A DNA stretch of 64,000 bases from Amycolatopsis sp. (GCF_025464955.1 NZ_JAODNM010000008.1:1-64000), one strand, 5' to 3'. Shown: positions 50,869 through 59,760, counted from the first letter of the stretch. Numbers and translations: made by a program. Notes: generated by a model not told the origin, from the sequence alone.

Positions 50869-51008
50869 CTTTTTCTCCTCGTTCGGTGTTTGTTGTTTCC
50901 ATCATGCAGGGTGGCGGGAACCGCGTCAACGACTTTATCGGAAATCGCGTAATTTACCTTTGTCGCCGGAGGTCGAGGTGGCGACCGGGCAGGGTGAGGA
51001 GGTAGGAA

Positions 51009-51413
51009 GTGCCCATGACACCCGAGGACATCGCCGGTTTCGCGCTCGAGTTCGCCCAGGTCACCGAGGAGCAGCCGTTCGGTCCCACCGTGGACGTCTA
51101 CAAGGTGGCCGGCAAGGTCTTCGTCATCCTGGCGCCGGACGGGACGCCGCCGACGGTCAGCCTCAAGTGCGAACCGGGGCTCGCCATTCACCTGCGTGAG
51201 CACTACGACGCGGTCACCCCTGGCTACCACCTGAACAAGCGGCACTGGAACACCGTCGCCCTCGACGGGAGCGTTCCGGAGGACGAGATCAAGGAGATGG
51301 TCGAGCATTCCTATCGCCGCGTGGTCGCCGGGTTACCCAAGTCGGTGGGACGGCGACTGGTGCTGCTCAGCGATCTCCGCCTGGACCGCCACGTCGAGGG
51401 CGGTGCGCTGTAA
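51009..51413 (+). CDS. MmcQ/YjbR family DNA-binding-like protein
   Basis: A 134-residue CyaY-like-fold protein: PEDIAGFALEFAQVTEEQPFGPTVDVYKVAGKVFVIL...SLKCEP...TPGYHLNKRHWNTVALDGSVPEDEIKEMVEHSYRRVVAGLP, matching the YjbR family over its length. GTG at 51009 has GAGGAGG at six bases; ATG at 51015 is the alternative. Function of the family is poorly known. Confidence 0.88.
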   Translation: MPMTPEDIAGFALEFAQVTEEQPFGPTVDVYKVAGKVFVILAPDGTPPTVSLKCEPGLAIHLREHYDAVTPGYHLNKRHWNTVALDGSVPEDEIKEMVEHSYRRVVAGLPKSVGRRLVLLSDLRLDRHVEGGAL

Positions 51414-51524
51414 GAGGTTCGTGTCAGACACTGTAAGACCTGGTCAGACGCCTACCGGACACTGGCGGCCAGCCGGAAGATCGTTCCTGCCAGACAGGAA
51501 TTCGAGCAGGAACGAGATCCACAC

Positions 51525-51842
51525 ATGAACCGAGTGACCAAGGCTGTCGCCGCCCTGGCCGTCCTCCCGGCCATCGCGTTCGCCGTGACCGGCACGGCTT
51601 CGGCCGCCCCCGCGCAGCCTGCCTCCAAGCACACCGGCACGGCCGGCTGCTTCAACTGGTCGTGGGCCGACGGCACCTCCACGACGACCGTCTACTACCA
51701 CAACACGTGCAACCACTCGGAGCAGATCCACATCTGGTGGCAGGTCTCCAGCACTGTGGAGCGGCTGCACGCGCCGACCGTCGCCGCCGGCGCCAAGGGG
51801 CACGTCAAGGAAGACGGCAAGGTCAAGTCCATCGACGACTGA
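51525..51842 (+). CDS. Small secreted protein
   Basis: A 105-residue protein with a clear Sec signal peptide (cleavage after TASAAPA, about residue 29). The mature part has two Cys (GCFNW and NTCNH) that could form a disulfide and many aromatic residues. Such small secreted proteins are common in actinomycetes; no function is assigned. Shares the bidirectional terminator 51855-51891 with the next, convergent gene. Confidence 0.8.
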   Translation: MNRVTKAVAALAVLPAIAFAVTGTASAAPAQPASKHTGTAGCFNWSWADGTSTTTVYYHNTCNHSEQIHIWWQVSSTVERLHAPTVAAGAKGHVKEDGKVKSIDD

Positions 51843-51854
51843 CGTCGACGAGGT

Positions 51855-51891
51855 AGCCCCCGGCCGGGGCATACTGCTCCGGCCAGGGGCT
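51855..51891. terminator. Bidirectional hairpin terminator
   Basis: AGCCCC-c-GGCCGG pairs with CCGGCC-a-GGGGCT between the convergent secreted-protein and HTH-NBR1 genes. Confidence 0.75.
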
Positions 51892-52703
51892 CAGGGCACG
51901 GCGTTGACGAGCACGTACACCGGGCGCGAGCTGCCGAAGAACTGCGCACCGCGCACGTCGACCATCTTCCAGCCGATCCAGCAGCTCGTCGGCGCCGCCG
52001 GAGCCTGGACGGTCACGCTGATCATCACCTTCTCACCGGGCGCGGTGTCGCCGATCGCGACCCGGTCCGGAGTGTGGCAGGTGGTCGGCATCGCGGGGAG
52101 GTCCATCCGCTGCAGGTATCGGCCCTGCCAGGTGACCTTGCCGGTGTTCTGGATTTCCCAGACCTTCACCACGCTCTGGTTCAGTTTGAGCGCGGAGCCG
52201 TCGGGCACCGTGACGTCGGCGATGAACTTGGTCGCGTCGCCCGCAACCCGCGGGCCGGTGGGCGGCTGTACGGGGGAGGGCCCGGCCAAGGCGACCATAT
52301 TGTCGACTCCCGGTCGCGCCGCCACGACGATCGCCACCACCACGGCCAGTACCAGGGCGGCCGCGCTCACCAGGGTCCGCGGCATTCGGGCAGGCCGCGG
52401 GACGAGGGCCTGGTCCGCGGGTGCCGGCTCGGGTTCGTTGTCGCCCTTTGCCGCGTTCCACCGCGCCCGCCAAGACTCTTCCGGTTGGTCGCAGGCTTTG
52501 ACGAACTCCCTTGTCGTTTCCCACGAGGGAAACCGCGACCCGGTGGCGGCTTCGTGCAGCGTCGCGTGGGAGATGCAGCCGGACTTCTCGGCCATCTTCC
52601 GGAACGACGGGTTTCCGGCGTCCTCACGGAGCTGCCGCAGTTCGGCGGCGAAGAGGCGCCGGCGGTCTTGCGCCGCGTCGGCTGGCACCTCATCGTTGCC
52701 CAT
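51891..52703 (-). CDS. Helix-turn-helix membrane protein with extracellular NBR1-like domain
   Basis: A 270-residue protein. The N-terminal XRE-type domain (LRQLREDAGNPSFRKMAEKSGCISHATLHEAATG) is followed by WRARW and one membrane helix (residues about 109-129). The extracellular part is an NBR1-type Ig-like domain (KVWEIQNTGKVTWQGRYLQRMDL...PGEKVMISVTVQAP...WIGWKMVD). Transcription-factor-like and surface domains in one chain suggest a transmembrane sensor. The architecture recurs in Pseudonocardiaceae and Streptomyces; its signal is unknown. Confidence 0.82.
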   Translation of the reverse strand: MGNDEVPADAAQDRRRLFAAELRQLREDAGNPSFRKMAEKSGCISHATLHEAATGSRFPSWETTREFVKACDQPEESWRARWNAAKGDNEPEPAPADQALVPRPARMPRTLVSAAALVLAVVVAIVVAARPGVDNMVALAGPSPVQPPTGPRVAGDATKFIADVTVPDGSALKLNQSVVKVWEIQNTGKVTWQGRYLQRMDLPAMPTTCHTPDRVAIGDTAPGEKVMISVTVQAPAAPTSCWIGWKMVDVRGAQFFGSSRPVYVLVNAVP

Positions 52704-52790
52704 GGCGACTCTCCTTGTGCTGTTGCCCCGATCTGACGACCCCGAAAACTACTTGATCGTCACCGCTTTCGGGAGCCCTTGTTCGCCTGG

Positions 52791-53717
52791 TCACACCCCA
52801 GATTCCGGCACGTCGACCGCGTCGCCGGCGGTCTGGACCACTGTGCGGAGCCAGGAGTGCGCGGGGTCGTTGGTGAGCCGGGGATGCCAGATCACCCCAT
52901 AGGGGAAACGGCAGAACTCGGTGGGCGCCTCGGCGATCCGTATCCCGTCGTCGTCGGCGTGCAGCCGAGCGAAACGCCTGGGTAGCGTGGCGATCAACGT
53001 CGTTTCGGGCAGCGCTGTCACGGCCGCGGCGAAGTAGGGGACACGCAGTGAGGACGGCGGCTGGATGCCCAGCTCGCCGAGGCGCCGGTCCACGAGCATG
53101 TTCTCGGCCTGCATGACCACCACGCTGGCGTGCGGGTAGGCCGCGAGGTCGTCGAGCTCCAGCCGATCGGCGGTGACCGGGTGATCGCGCGAAAGCACGC
53201 AGACGAAGTCCTCCTCGAACAGCGTCTGCCAGCGCAGGGGCGCCGGGGGCTTCACCGGCGACAACGCCAGGTCCACCCGCCCTCGCTCGACGTCGTCGAA
53301 GGTGTGCGGACTGAGCGGCTCCATAGTCAATGACAGGTGCGGAGCCTGGTGGAACAGCTGCCGGAACAGGCCTGGGCCGAGTACCGCGGGCACGTAGTCG
53401 GTGCACTGGACACGCACGGTGTCGGTGGCCGTGCCTGGGTCGAAGTCGTTGCCGCGGACGAGGGACCGCAGCCGCGGCATGACGGCTTGGAGCTCCCGCT
53501 GGATCGCGCGGGCGCGAGGGGTGAGCTCGTAGCCGGTCCCGGTGCGCACCAGCAGTTCGTCGCCGAAGGTGTCACGGAGCCTTGCCAGCGTCCGGCTCAT
53601 CGCCGACTGGCTGAGGTGGAAGCGGGCGGCGGCGCGCGACACGTGACGTTCCTCGAGGAGGACGTCGAGCGCCTTCAGCAGGTTGAGGTCCGCGTTGTCG
53701 ATATGCACGGGACGCAT
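52791..53717 (-). CDS. LysR family transcriptional regulator
   Basis: A 308-residue LysR regulator. N-terminal HTH: LNLLKALDVLLEERHVSRAAARFHLSQSAMSRTLARLRDTFGDELLVRTGTGYELT, followed by a periplasmic-binding-like effector domain (VRVQCTDYVPAVLGPGLFRQLF onward), resembling the NodD/NahR-like branch. ATG at 53717 is preferred over the upstream frame start at 53744. Targets are not evident, since no divergent gene starts nearby. Confidence 0.9.
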   Translation of the reverse strand: MRPVHIDNADLNLLKALDVLLEERHVSRAAARFHLSQSAMSRTLARLRDTFGDELLVRTGTGYELTPRARAIQRELQAVMPRLRSLVRGNDFDPGTATDTVRVQCTDYVPAVLGPGLFRQLFHQAPHLSLTMEPLSPHTFDDVERGRVDLALSPVKPPAPLRWQTLFEEDFVCVLSRDHPVTADRLELDDLAAYPHASVVVMQAENMLVDRRLGELGIQPPSSLRVPYFAAAVTALPETTLIATLPRRFARLHADDDGIRIAEAPTEFCRFPYGVIWHPRLTNDPAHSWLRTVVQTAGDAVDVPESGV

Positions 53718-53758
53718 GCTAGTCGCCAACGGTGTGCGTCGCACGCACAGTCGGCAAC

Positions 53759-53823
53759 CGCAACTCGCCGTCGAGTTGCGATCGTTGCAGACGCTCAGTA
53801 CCGCAACTCGCCGTCGAGTTGCG
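53759..53823. repeat. Twin hairpin repeats CGCAACTCG/CGAGTTGCG
   Basis: Two identical 22-base stem-loops at 53759-53780 and 53802-53823, 43 bases apart, upstream of the LysR gene in a 276-base gap. Another palindrome (TGTGCG..CGCACA) is adjacent. CGAGTCCCAC repeats follow at 53953 and 53974. They could be binding sites or scars of a mobile repeat. Confidence 0.6.
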
Positions 53824-53841
53824 AGATGAAGTTCGTTCTAG

Positions 53842-53952
53842 CTGTCGGCGCTGGCGCGGGTTATCGCCGAGGAATCGGGCGCTCCCGAAGGCGACGTCGC
53901 GTGTGCCGCGCTGGCCCGGTTCGCGCTGGAAGCCCGCGACCTCGTCCGGCAG
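53842..53952 (+). pseudogene. Short coding-like remnant
   Basis: After a TAG at 53839 a frame with strong GC-third bias gives an amphipathic helical sequence (ALARVIAEESGAPEGDVACA...ARFALEARDLVRQR), then runs into the CGAGTCCCAC repeats. No start or end. Probably an internal piece of a deleted gene. Confidence 0.3.
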
Positions 53953-53993
53953 CGAGTCCCACGCCCAGCTGACCGAGTCCCACGTTGGGAACG

Positions 53994-54956
53994 CTACGAG
54001 CCTGGGTTCCCGCTGAGCCGCACGAGGTCCGCGGCCGCGCTCGGCCAATCGGGGAAGTCGAAGGAGAAACCCTCGGCGACAAGACGGCCTGGGACCACCC
54101 GGCGGCTTTTGAGCAGCAGCTCGGTGTCGGACCGCATCGCGAAGGCGCCTAGCTCGGTCATCCACCTGGTCGCGGGAAGGCCGATCGGGATTCGCCGTGC
54201 GGCCCGCAGCACGCGCATGAACTCGCGGTGTGGCAAGGGGTTTGGCGCGGCCAGGTTGACCGGACCGGCGAGGTCTTCGCGGTCCAGGAGCAGGACAACG
54301 GCGCGGAGCAGGTCCAGGTGGTGGATCCACGAGACGTACTGGGCGCCGCCGGCGACCGGGCCGCCGAGACCGAGGCGGACCATCCGCAGCAGCACGTCGA
54401 AGACGCCGCCGCGATAGGGGTCCATCACCATGGCCGCCCGCAGTGCGACCTTGCGTGTCTCCGGGGTTTCCGTCCGTTCCTGTTCAGCTTCCCAGGCTTT
54501 GGCGATGTCGACGCTGTACGCCCAGTAGCCCGGGACGCCCGTCTCGTCGCCGCCGAGGATGCCGGTCGCTTCGTCGTTGGGGGCGTCGAACCGGTGCGCG
54601 TAGATCGTGGCCGTGCTCATCTGCAACCAGACGCGCGGTGGTTCGGCCGCCTGGCGGATGGCTTCGCCGACCGCGCGGGCGGAATCCACCCGCGAGTCCA
54701 TCATCTCCCGCAGGTTCGCGTCGGTGTAGCGGCAGCTCACGCTTCGGCCGGCGAGGTTGATCACCGCGTCGCACCCGTCGACTTCGGCTGCCCAAGTCCC
54801 GGCGGTGTGGCCGTCCCAGCGAACGTGCCGAATCCCGGCGCTGGATTCGCGACCGTCCTGGCGGCCCACCACGACGACGTCGTGCCCCCGATCGGCGAGC
54901 GACTGGCTCAGGTACCTGCCGATATGCCCGGTGCCGCCGGGTAGCATGATCTTCAC
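53994..54956 (-). CDS. TIGR01777-family NAD-dependent epimerase/SDR protein
   Basis: A 320-residue extended SDR (TIGR01777, YfcH-like). The Rossmann motif is MLPGGTGHIGRYLSQSLADRGHDV; INLAGRSV, MDSRVDSARAVGEAI and the C-terminal DUF1731-like part (RVVPGRLVAEGFSFDFPDWPSAAADL) are all characteristic. GTG at 54956 has GGGGGTG upstream; upstream in-frame residues are unlikely. Role uncertain; family members resemble cell-division-associated epimerases in some bacteria. Confidence 0.87.
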   Translation of the reverse strand: MKIMLPGGTGHIGRYLSQSLADRGHDVVVVGRQDGRESSAGIRHVRWDGHTAGTWAAEVDGCDAVINLAGRSVSCRYTDANLREMMDSRVDSARAVGEAIRQAAEPPRVWLQMSTATIYAHRFDAPNDEATGILGGDETGVPGYWAYSVDIAKAWEAEQERTETPETRKVALRAAMVMDPYRGGVFDVLLRMVRLGLGGPVAGGAQYVSWIHHLDLLRAVVLLLDREDLAGPVNLAAPNPLPHREFMRVLRAARRIPIGLPATRWMTELGAFAMRSDTELLLKSRRVVPGRLVAEGFSFDFPDWPSAAADLVRLSGNPGS

Positions 54957-55093
54957 GAACACCCCCGCGCCGGCCCCGTTCGTGACCGGCAATGTGAAGC
55001 TAGCAGCGGGTTTGACCGTTTTCGGCCCAGGTGCGGGACGTCACGGCGTTGCAGCGTCGGCGGGTGGCTCACACGTGGCTGGGGTCACCACCG

Positions 55094-56038
55094 CTACTCG
55101 CGGCGGGCCTTGGCTCGGCGCTTGCCTTCGTGCATCGCCTGGACCCGGGCCACCGGGATCTCGTGCCCCTCCGCGACCAGATCGGCGCCGAGGTGCTGTG
55201 GGGCGGGCATGGTGTCGGCCCATGGATCGCTGTCGGCGAGCAGCGCGAGCGCGGAATGCACGGTGAAGTCGGCAGGCGTGACGTTCTCCAGATCCGTCCA
55301 CGCCACGGGGAACGACACCGGCAAGCCCGGCCGCACGCGCGGGCTGTAGGCAGCGGCGACCGTGGCGCCTCCGGCGCGGGTCGAATCGAGGAACACCTTG
55401 CCTTGGCGGTCCTCCAGGATGTACGCCGTGGTAACGAGAGCCGGGTCGATCCGCTCGGCGCGAGCCGCGAGGGCGCGGGTGGCGGCCGCGACGTCTGCGG
55501 GCTCGGTTTCCTCGATCGGGACGAAGACGTGGACACCCTTCGCGCCGCTCGTCTTGACCGCGCCCGAGAGCCCGGCGTCGGTGAGTGCCTGGCGCACCAG
55601 CAGCGCGGCCGCGACCGCTGCCGTGAACGTGTCGCCCGGTGGGGGGTCGATGTCCATGATCAGGTGGGTGGGCCGGTCGCGGCTCTCGGCGAGCGCCAGT
55701 GTCGCGTGGTACTCGATGGCCCGTTGGTTGGCGAACCACAAGAGCGTGCGGCGGTCGTCGCAGAGCGCGTAGTTCACCTCGCGGTGGGACGCCTCGGCCC
55801 ACACCGGTACCCGCCGGACCCACTCCGGGGTGTACTTCGGCAGGTTCTTCTGCATGAACGGCTTCTGCCCGCGCAGCACCCTGATCACCGACAGCGGCCG
55901 GCCACGCAGTCCCGGCAGGATTCGGTCGCGCACGGCGTCGAGGTAGTCCACCAGGTCCCGTTTGGTCGCGCCCGCGCCCTCGAACAGCGATTGGTCGAGG
56001 TTGGTCAGCGGTACGCCGTCCCGCTCGTCACTGCTCAT
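55094..56038 (-). CDS. LigD-type polymerase/primase domain protein (stand-alone)
   Basis: A 314-residue archaeo-eukaryotic primase-type polymerase matching the polymerase domain of DNA ligase D (NHEJ). Key motifs are LIMDIDPPPGDTF (catalytic D-x-D), VKTSGAKGVHVFVPI and VFLDSTRAGGATVAAAYSPR. Nuclease and ligase domains are absent, as is usual in actinomycetes where they are separate genes. No Ku or ligase gene lies near. The ATG at 56038 has AGGGTGAG upstream. Confidence 0.9.
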   Translation of the reverse strand: MSSDERDGVPLTNLDQSLFEGAGATKRDLVDYLDAVRDRILPGLRGRPLSVIRVLRGQKPFMQKNLPKYTPEWVRRVPVWAEASHREVNYALCDDRRTLLWFANQRAIEYHATLALAESRDRPTHLIMDIDPPPGDTFTAAVAAALLVRQALTDAGLSGAVKTSGAKGVHVFVPIEETEPADVAAATRALAARAERIDPALVTTAYILEDRQGKVFLDSTRAGGATVAAAYSPRVRPGLPVSFPVAWTDLENVTPADFTVHSALALLADSDPWADTMPAPQHLGADLVAEGHEIPVARVQAMHEGKRRAKARRE

Positions 56039-56203
56039 CCGCTCACCCTGCCGACCAGGAACGCCCAGGTCAACCTGAGTTCGTCGTCGGTGCGCACGCG
56101 GGGGAACAGGTGGGACCGGCTCTGGTCGCAAGCGCTGCAGGTAAAGCCGGTTTTAACCTTCCGCGTGCCGATCATTTACTGGCGGCTTTCTAGCGTCGGG
56201 GGT

Positions 56204-56845
56204 GTGCAGATACTCGCGGTAAACGTCCTGGACTCGCGCTCGTTGCTGACCGGCCTCGGTGCGCTCGGTGTCTTCCTTGTGCTGTTCGCGGAGACAGGGT
56301 TGCTGATCGGATTCTTCCTGCCCGGTGACTCGCTGTTGTTCACCGCGGGGGTGCTCGCGGCGACCGGGACCTTGTCGGGCGGGTCCTCGCTGGTGTCGTT
56401 GATTCTCGCGGCGGTGTTCGGCGCACTGGTGGGTGCGCAGGTGGGGTACGTGATCGGCCTTCGCGGTGGGAAGGCGATGCTCGCGAGGATCCGCCGCAAG
56501 CGGGTACACGAAGGCGTCGACCGCGCGGCGGCGATGCTGGAGAAGTATGGCTACGGCAAGGCGATCGTGTTGGCCCGGTTCATTCCGGTCGTGCGCACGG
56601 TGCTGAACCCGCTGGCCGGGATCGTGGGCGTGCCCGCGCGGACGTTCGCGCTGTGGCAGACGGTGGGCGGGCTGGTGTGGACGGTCGGGGTGATCATGGC
56701 CGGGTACGCGCTGGGTTCTTCGGTGCCGAACATCGACACCTACCTGCTGCCGATCGTGGCGGTGGTCGTGCTGCTGTCGCTGAGCCCGTTGCTGATCGAG
56801 GTCCTGCGGTCCAGGCGCGCGAAGCGAAAGAGCGCGGGAATTTAA
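56204..56845 (+). CDS. DedA family membrane protein
   Basis: A 213-residue DedA/SNARE-associated family protein. The signatures are ETGLLIGFFLPGDSLLFTAG, GYVIGLRGGKAML and KYGYGKAIVLARFIPVVRTVLNPLAGIVGVPARTFALWQTVGGLVWT (the family F-x-R-F/x-P-x-x-R-T motif). These proteins flip undecaprenyl phosphate or phospholipids in characterised cases. GTG at 56204 follows GGGGG; start is approximate. Confidence 0.9.
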   Translation: MQILAVNVLDSRSLLTGLGALGVFLVLFAETGLLIGFFLPGDSLLFTAGVLAATGTLSGGSSLVSLILAAVFGALVGAQVGYVIGLRGGKAMLARIRRKRVHEGVDRAAAMLEKYGYGKAIVLARFIPVVRTVLNPLAGIVGVPARTFALWQTVGGLVWTVGVIMAGYALGSSVPNIDTYLLPIVAVVVLLSLSPLLIEVLRSRRAKRKSAGI

Positions 56846-56948
56846 CCTTCTGTTGTCCCTTTCCAACCCTGCGGCACTAGCTTTCCCCGCTGTGAATCGA
56901 CACCCTGGATCGGTTGAATACCAACACTTTCCGACCTCAGGAGTGCTC

Positions 56949-58649
56949 GTGAAAGCACGGAGTTCCCTACTAACGGCCCTAGCCACCGGACTGGTTTTCA
57001 GTTCGGTGGCGGTACTCCCGCCCGCGGCGGACGCCGCGCCCCACGCGGCCGCTGCTGTCCAGCATCGGGTGCTGTTCGACAACACGAAGGCCGAGACGGC
57101 CGGAAACGCCGATTGGATCATCAGTACCAGCATCCCGGACCCGACTGGCCAGAACCCTTCCCCGTCAACGGATACGGACTGGACCGGAGCCATCTCCTCC
57201 TGGGGTGTCGCGCTGCAGAAGACCGGGCAGTACAGCCTCAAGACGCTCGGCACCGGCAACTCGATCACCTACGGCACCACGTCGAACCCGCTGGACCTGG
57301 CGAACTTCGACACCTTTGTGCTGCCAGAGCCCAATATCCTGCTCACCGCGGCGGAAAAGACCGCGGTGATGAAGTTCGTCCAGGCCGGCGGTGGGCTGTT
57401 CCTCATCTCCGACCACACCGGCAGCGACCGCAACAACGACGGCAAGGACTCGCCGGCGATCATCAACGACCTGCTGACCAACAACGGGGTCGACAACTCC
57501 GACCCGTTCGGGTTCTCGGTCGACCTGAAGAACATCGCCAGCGACCACCCGGTTGCCGTCACCGACGCGGCCAACCCCGTCCTGAACGGCGCGTTCGGGA
57601 CGGTGCGGCACAGTCTCATCGCCAATGGCACCACGTTCACCCTCAAGCCTGCCGACAACCCTAACGTCAAGGGGCTCCTGTATCTGAGCACTGTCACACC
57701 CGGCAACACCGGCGCCTTCTTCGTCACCAGCACCTTCGGGTCGGGGCGGGTCGCCATCTGGGGTGACAGTTCCACCATCGACGACGGCACCGGGCAGCCG
57801 GGGAACACCCTGTTCAACGGCTGGGCCGACCCCACCGCCGACAACGCGGCACTGGGACTGAACGCGACAGCGTGGCTGGCTTCCGGCGCCACCGGCACTC
57901 CCGGCGGGGTCACCGTCAGCAACCCGGGCAACCAGACGACGGCCGCGGGCGCCGCTGTTTCGCTCCAGATCCAAGCCGCTGACAGCGCCGGTGGGACGTT
58001 GGCCTACTCCGCGTCGGGCCTTCCCAGCGGCCTGACGATCAACCGGACGACCGGTGTGATCAGCGGAACCCCGGCCACCTCGGGCAGCAGCACGGTCACC
58101 GTCACGGCGACCGACAGCACCGGACCGGTCGGGACCACCTCGTTCACCTGGTTGGTCGGTTCGACCGGCGGCTCCTGCACCCCAGCCCAGTTGCTCGGCA
58201 ACCCGGGCTTCGAAACCGGCACCGCCGCGCCCTGGACGGCATCGGCGAAGGTCCTCGCCAACTCCGCCAAGGAGCCGACGCGGACCGGGACCTGGGACGC
58301 GTGGCTCGACGGCTACGGCACGGCCACGACCAACACACTGGCCCAGACGGTGAGCCTGCCCAGCGGTTGCTCGACCTACGCGCTGTCGTTCTGGCTTCAC
58401 ATCGACACCGCGGAAACGTCGAGCACCGTGTTTGACACGCTCGGTGTCCAGGTGCTCAACGGATCGGGGACCGTGCTCTCGACGTTGGCGAACTTCTCGA
58501 ACGCCAACGCGGCGAGTGGGTACACCCAGCACACCTACAGTCTTGCGCCCTACGCCGGCCAAACCGTGACGTTGCGGTTCACCGGGGTCGAGGACAGTTC
58601 GGCGCAGACGTCGTTCGTAGTCGACGACACCGCCCTCAACGTGTCCTGA
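56949..58649 (+). CDS. Secreted protein with amidotransferase-like, Ig-like and CBM-like domains
   Basis: A 566-residue secreted protein. The signal peptide (1-29, cleavage after ADA) precedes a Rossmann/GATase-like domain (residues about 36-315: HRVLFDNTKAETAGNADWIIS...FLISDHTG), then a putative-Ig (He_PIG) domain with ASGLPSGLTINRTTGVISGTP, and a C-terminal beta-sandwich resembling a carbohydrate-binding module (NPGFETGTAAPWTASA...FVVDDTALNVS). AGGAG precedes the GTG at 56949. Probably binds or modifies an extracellular polymer; no catalytic triad is identified. A strong terminator follows. Confidence 0.82.
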   Translation: MKARSSLLTALATGLVFSSVAVLPPAADAAPHAAAAVQHRVLFDNTKAETAGNADWIISTSIPDPTGQNPSPSTDTDWTGAISSWGVALQKTGQYSLKTLGTGNSITYGTTSNPLDLANFDTFVLPEPNILLTAAEKTAVMKFVQAGGGLFLISDHTGSDRNNDGKDSPAIINDLLTNNGVDNSDPFGFSVDLKNIASDHPVAVTDAANPVLNGAFGTVRHSLIANGTTFTLKPADNPNVKGLLYLSTVTPGNTGAFFVTSTFGSGRVAIWGDSSTIDDGTGQPGNTLFNGWADPTADNAALGLNATAWLASGATGTPGGVTVSNPGNQTTAAGAAVSLQIQAADSAGGTLAYSASGLPSGLTINRTTGVISGTPATSGSSTVTVTATDSTGPVGTTSFTWLVGSTGGSCTPAQLLGNPGFETGTAAPWTASAKVLANSAKEPTRTGTWDAWLDGYGTATTNTLAQTVSLPSGCSTYALSFWLHIDTAETSSTVFDTLGVQVLNGSGTVLSTLANFSNANAASGYTQHTYSLAPYAGQTVTLRFTGVEDSSAQTSFVVDDTALNVS

Positions 58650-58656
58650 CGATCTT

Positions 58657-58696
58657 GTGCGCTGTGGACTTCGCGAGGGCGAAGTCCGCAGCGCAC
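58657..58696 (+). terminator. Hairpin terminator after the secreted multidomain gene
   Basis: GTGCGCTGTGGACTTCGC and GCGAAGTCCGCAGCGCAC pair with one mismatch, four-base loop. Confidence 0.85.
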
Positions 58697-58888
58697 GGGC
58701 AACACAATTTTTGCCGATAGCTCGCTTTTCGATAACCGGGCAGACTCGGTCAGACCGAAGTTCCGGGTTGTCTCCGGGGAATCCCCGATGGTGCCGGTGT
58801 TCGCCTGCCGAAAGGCTGGATTCGGTTAGCCGGCGGGGAAATCTCAGGACTCCGGCCGGAAGTCGAGGGCTATCGCCAGGAGTTTGTC

Positions 58889-59431
58889 ATGCGTATAACG
58901 AGATTTGTGCCCGTGTTCGTCGCCGCGGCGGCTGTCGGCGGCCTGCTGACCGGCGATTTGGCGTCGGCGGCAGCGCCACTGGTGACCCCGGCGGCACGCA
59001 CCGCTGTGCACCTCACCGACTACAGCGACAACGACGGGTCGACGTCCACGGTGATCCTCGCCGACGGTATCGGGGACTACGGGAAGGCGACCAGTGTGCA
59101 CCCCGACGGCACGGTCGACCCGGAGCACAGCAGCCAACTCGACCTCGCGTTGACCCAGGGGTCGTTCCGCCTGGACATCGGCGGTCTTCACCAGAAGATC
59201 ATCGACGCCTTCGCCGATTTCCCGGCCAACAAGAAGACGTGTTCGGGCACAGTGAACGTGACCGGGTGGACGCCGATCGTGGCGGGTTCCGGCACCGGGG
59301 CCTATCGGGGCATCCGCGGCGGCTTCACCCTGGCCGTCGCGATCGACGAGGTCGACCAGAAGCCCGCATGCACCGGGCTGCTGAACCAGACGATTGTGAT
59401 CTCCGGTCCGGGGTCGGTGTCGACCGGTTAG
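58889..59431 (+). CDS. Secreted protein of unknown function
   Basis: A 180-residue protein with a signal peptide (cleavage near ASA-AAP, about residue 28). The mature part holds GDYGKATSVHPDG, GGLHQKIIDAFADFPANKKTC and GTGAYRGIRGGFTLAVAIDEV, and two Cys. The GTGAY-GIxG stretch resembles allene-oxide-cyclase/dirigent-like barrel proteins of bacteria, a weak suggestion. The 239 bases upstream carry no other gene. Confidence 0.75.
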   Translation: MRITRFVPVFVAAAAVGGLLTGDLASAAAPLVTPAARTAVHLTDYSDNDGSTSTVILADGIGDYGKATSVHPDGTVDPEHSSQLDLALTQGSFRLDIGGLHQKIIDAFADFPANKKTCSGTVNVTGWTPIVAGSGTGAYRGIRGGFTLAVAIDEVDQKPACTGLLNQTIVISGPGSVSTG

Positions 59432-59760
59432 TTCCGTATTCACAGGCTGGTTGACGTCGTCGAATGATCCGGTCCACCTTGTTCGCACACCGGTAAACCC
59501 GCCGGCTCGTGCTGACCGACGCCGGCGTACTCGATTCGATCAACACCACGCCGGCCGCCGACTTCTCCGGTGGAACGCCCTTCAACGGCATCTCCCCGGC
59601 AAATGGCTCGGTGACCGCCCAGTGGCCCGTGGCGTTGCCCCGGCATCGACCAGTCGGGGCAACGCCACTCGGCGAGCACTTCCGGGGCGCCTTGACAAGA
59701 TTAAGACGACCGGTCATATTAAGAGAGCGAAGCACGCCACAGCGCCCAGGAGTGAATCCG
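59432..59760. other. Intergenic region with remnant, hairpin and promoter
   Basis: 59509-59628 reads as a short coding-like fragment (LTDAGVLDSINTTPAADFSGG) with no intact gene. A perfect 14-base hairpin GTGGCGTTGCCCCG/CGGGGCAACGCCAC lies at 59629-59668 and is a likely terminator. A near-consensus promoter for the next gene is at 59692-59720. Confidence 0.6.
59692..59720 (+). promoter_or_regulatory. Sigma70-type promoter with central palindrome
   Basis: TTGACA (59692-59697), a 17-base spacer and CATATT (59715-59720). The spacer holds GACCGGTC, flanked by TTAA on both sides, a likely repressor operator for the hydrolase gene at 59761. Confidence 0.65.

Noticed and set aside
55094..56038. A full NHEJ locus
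   Set aside because: Only the polymerase domain is present; no Ku, ligase or nuclease gene occurs nearby.
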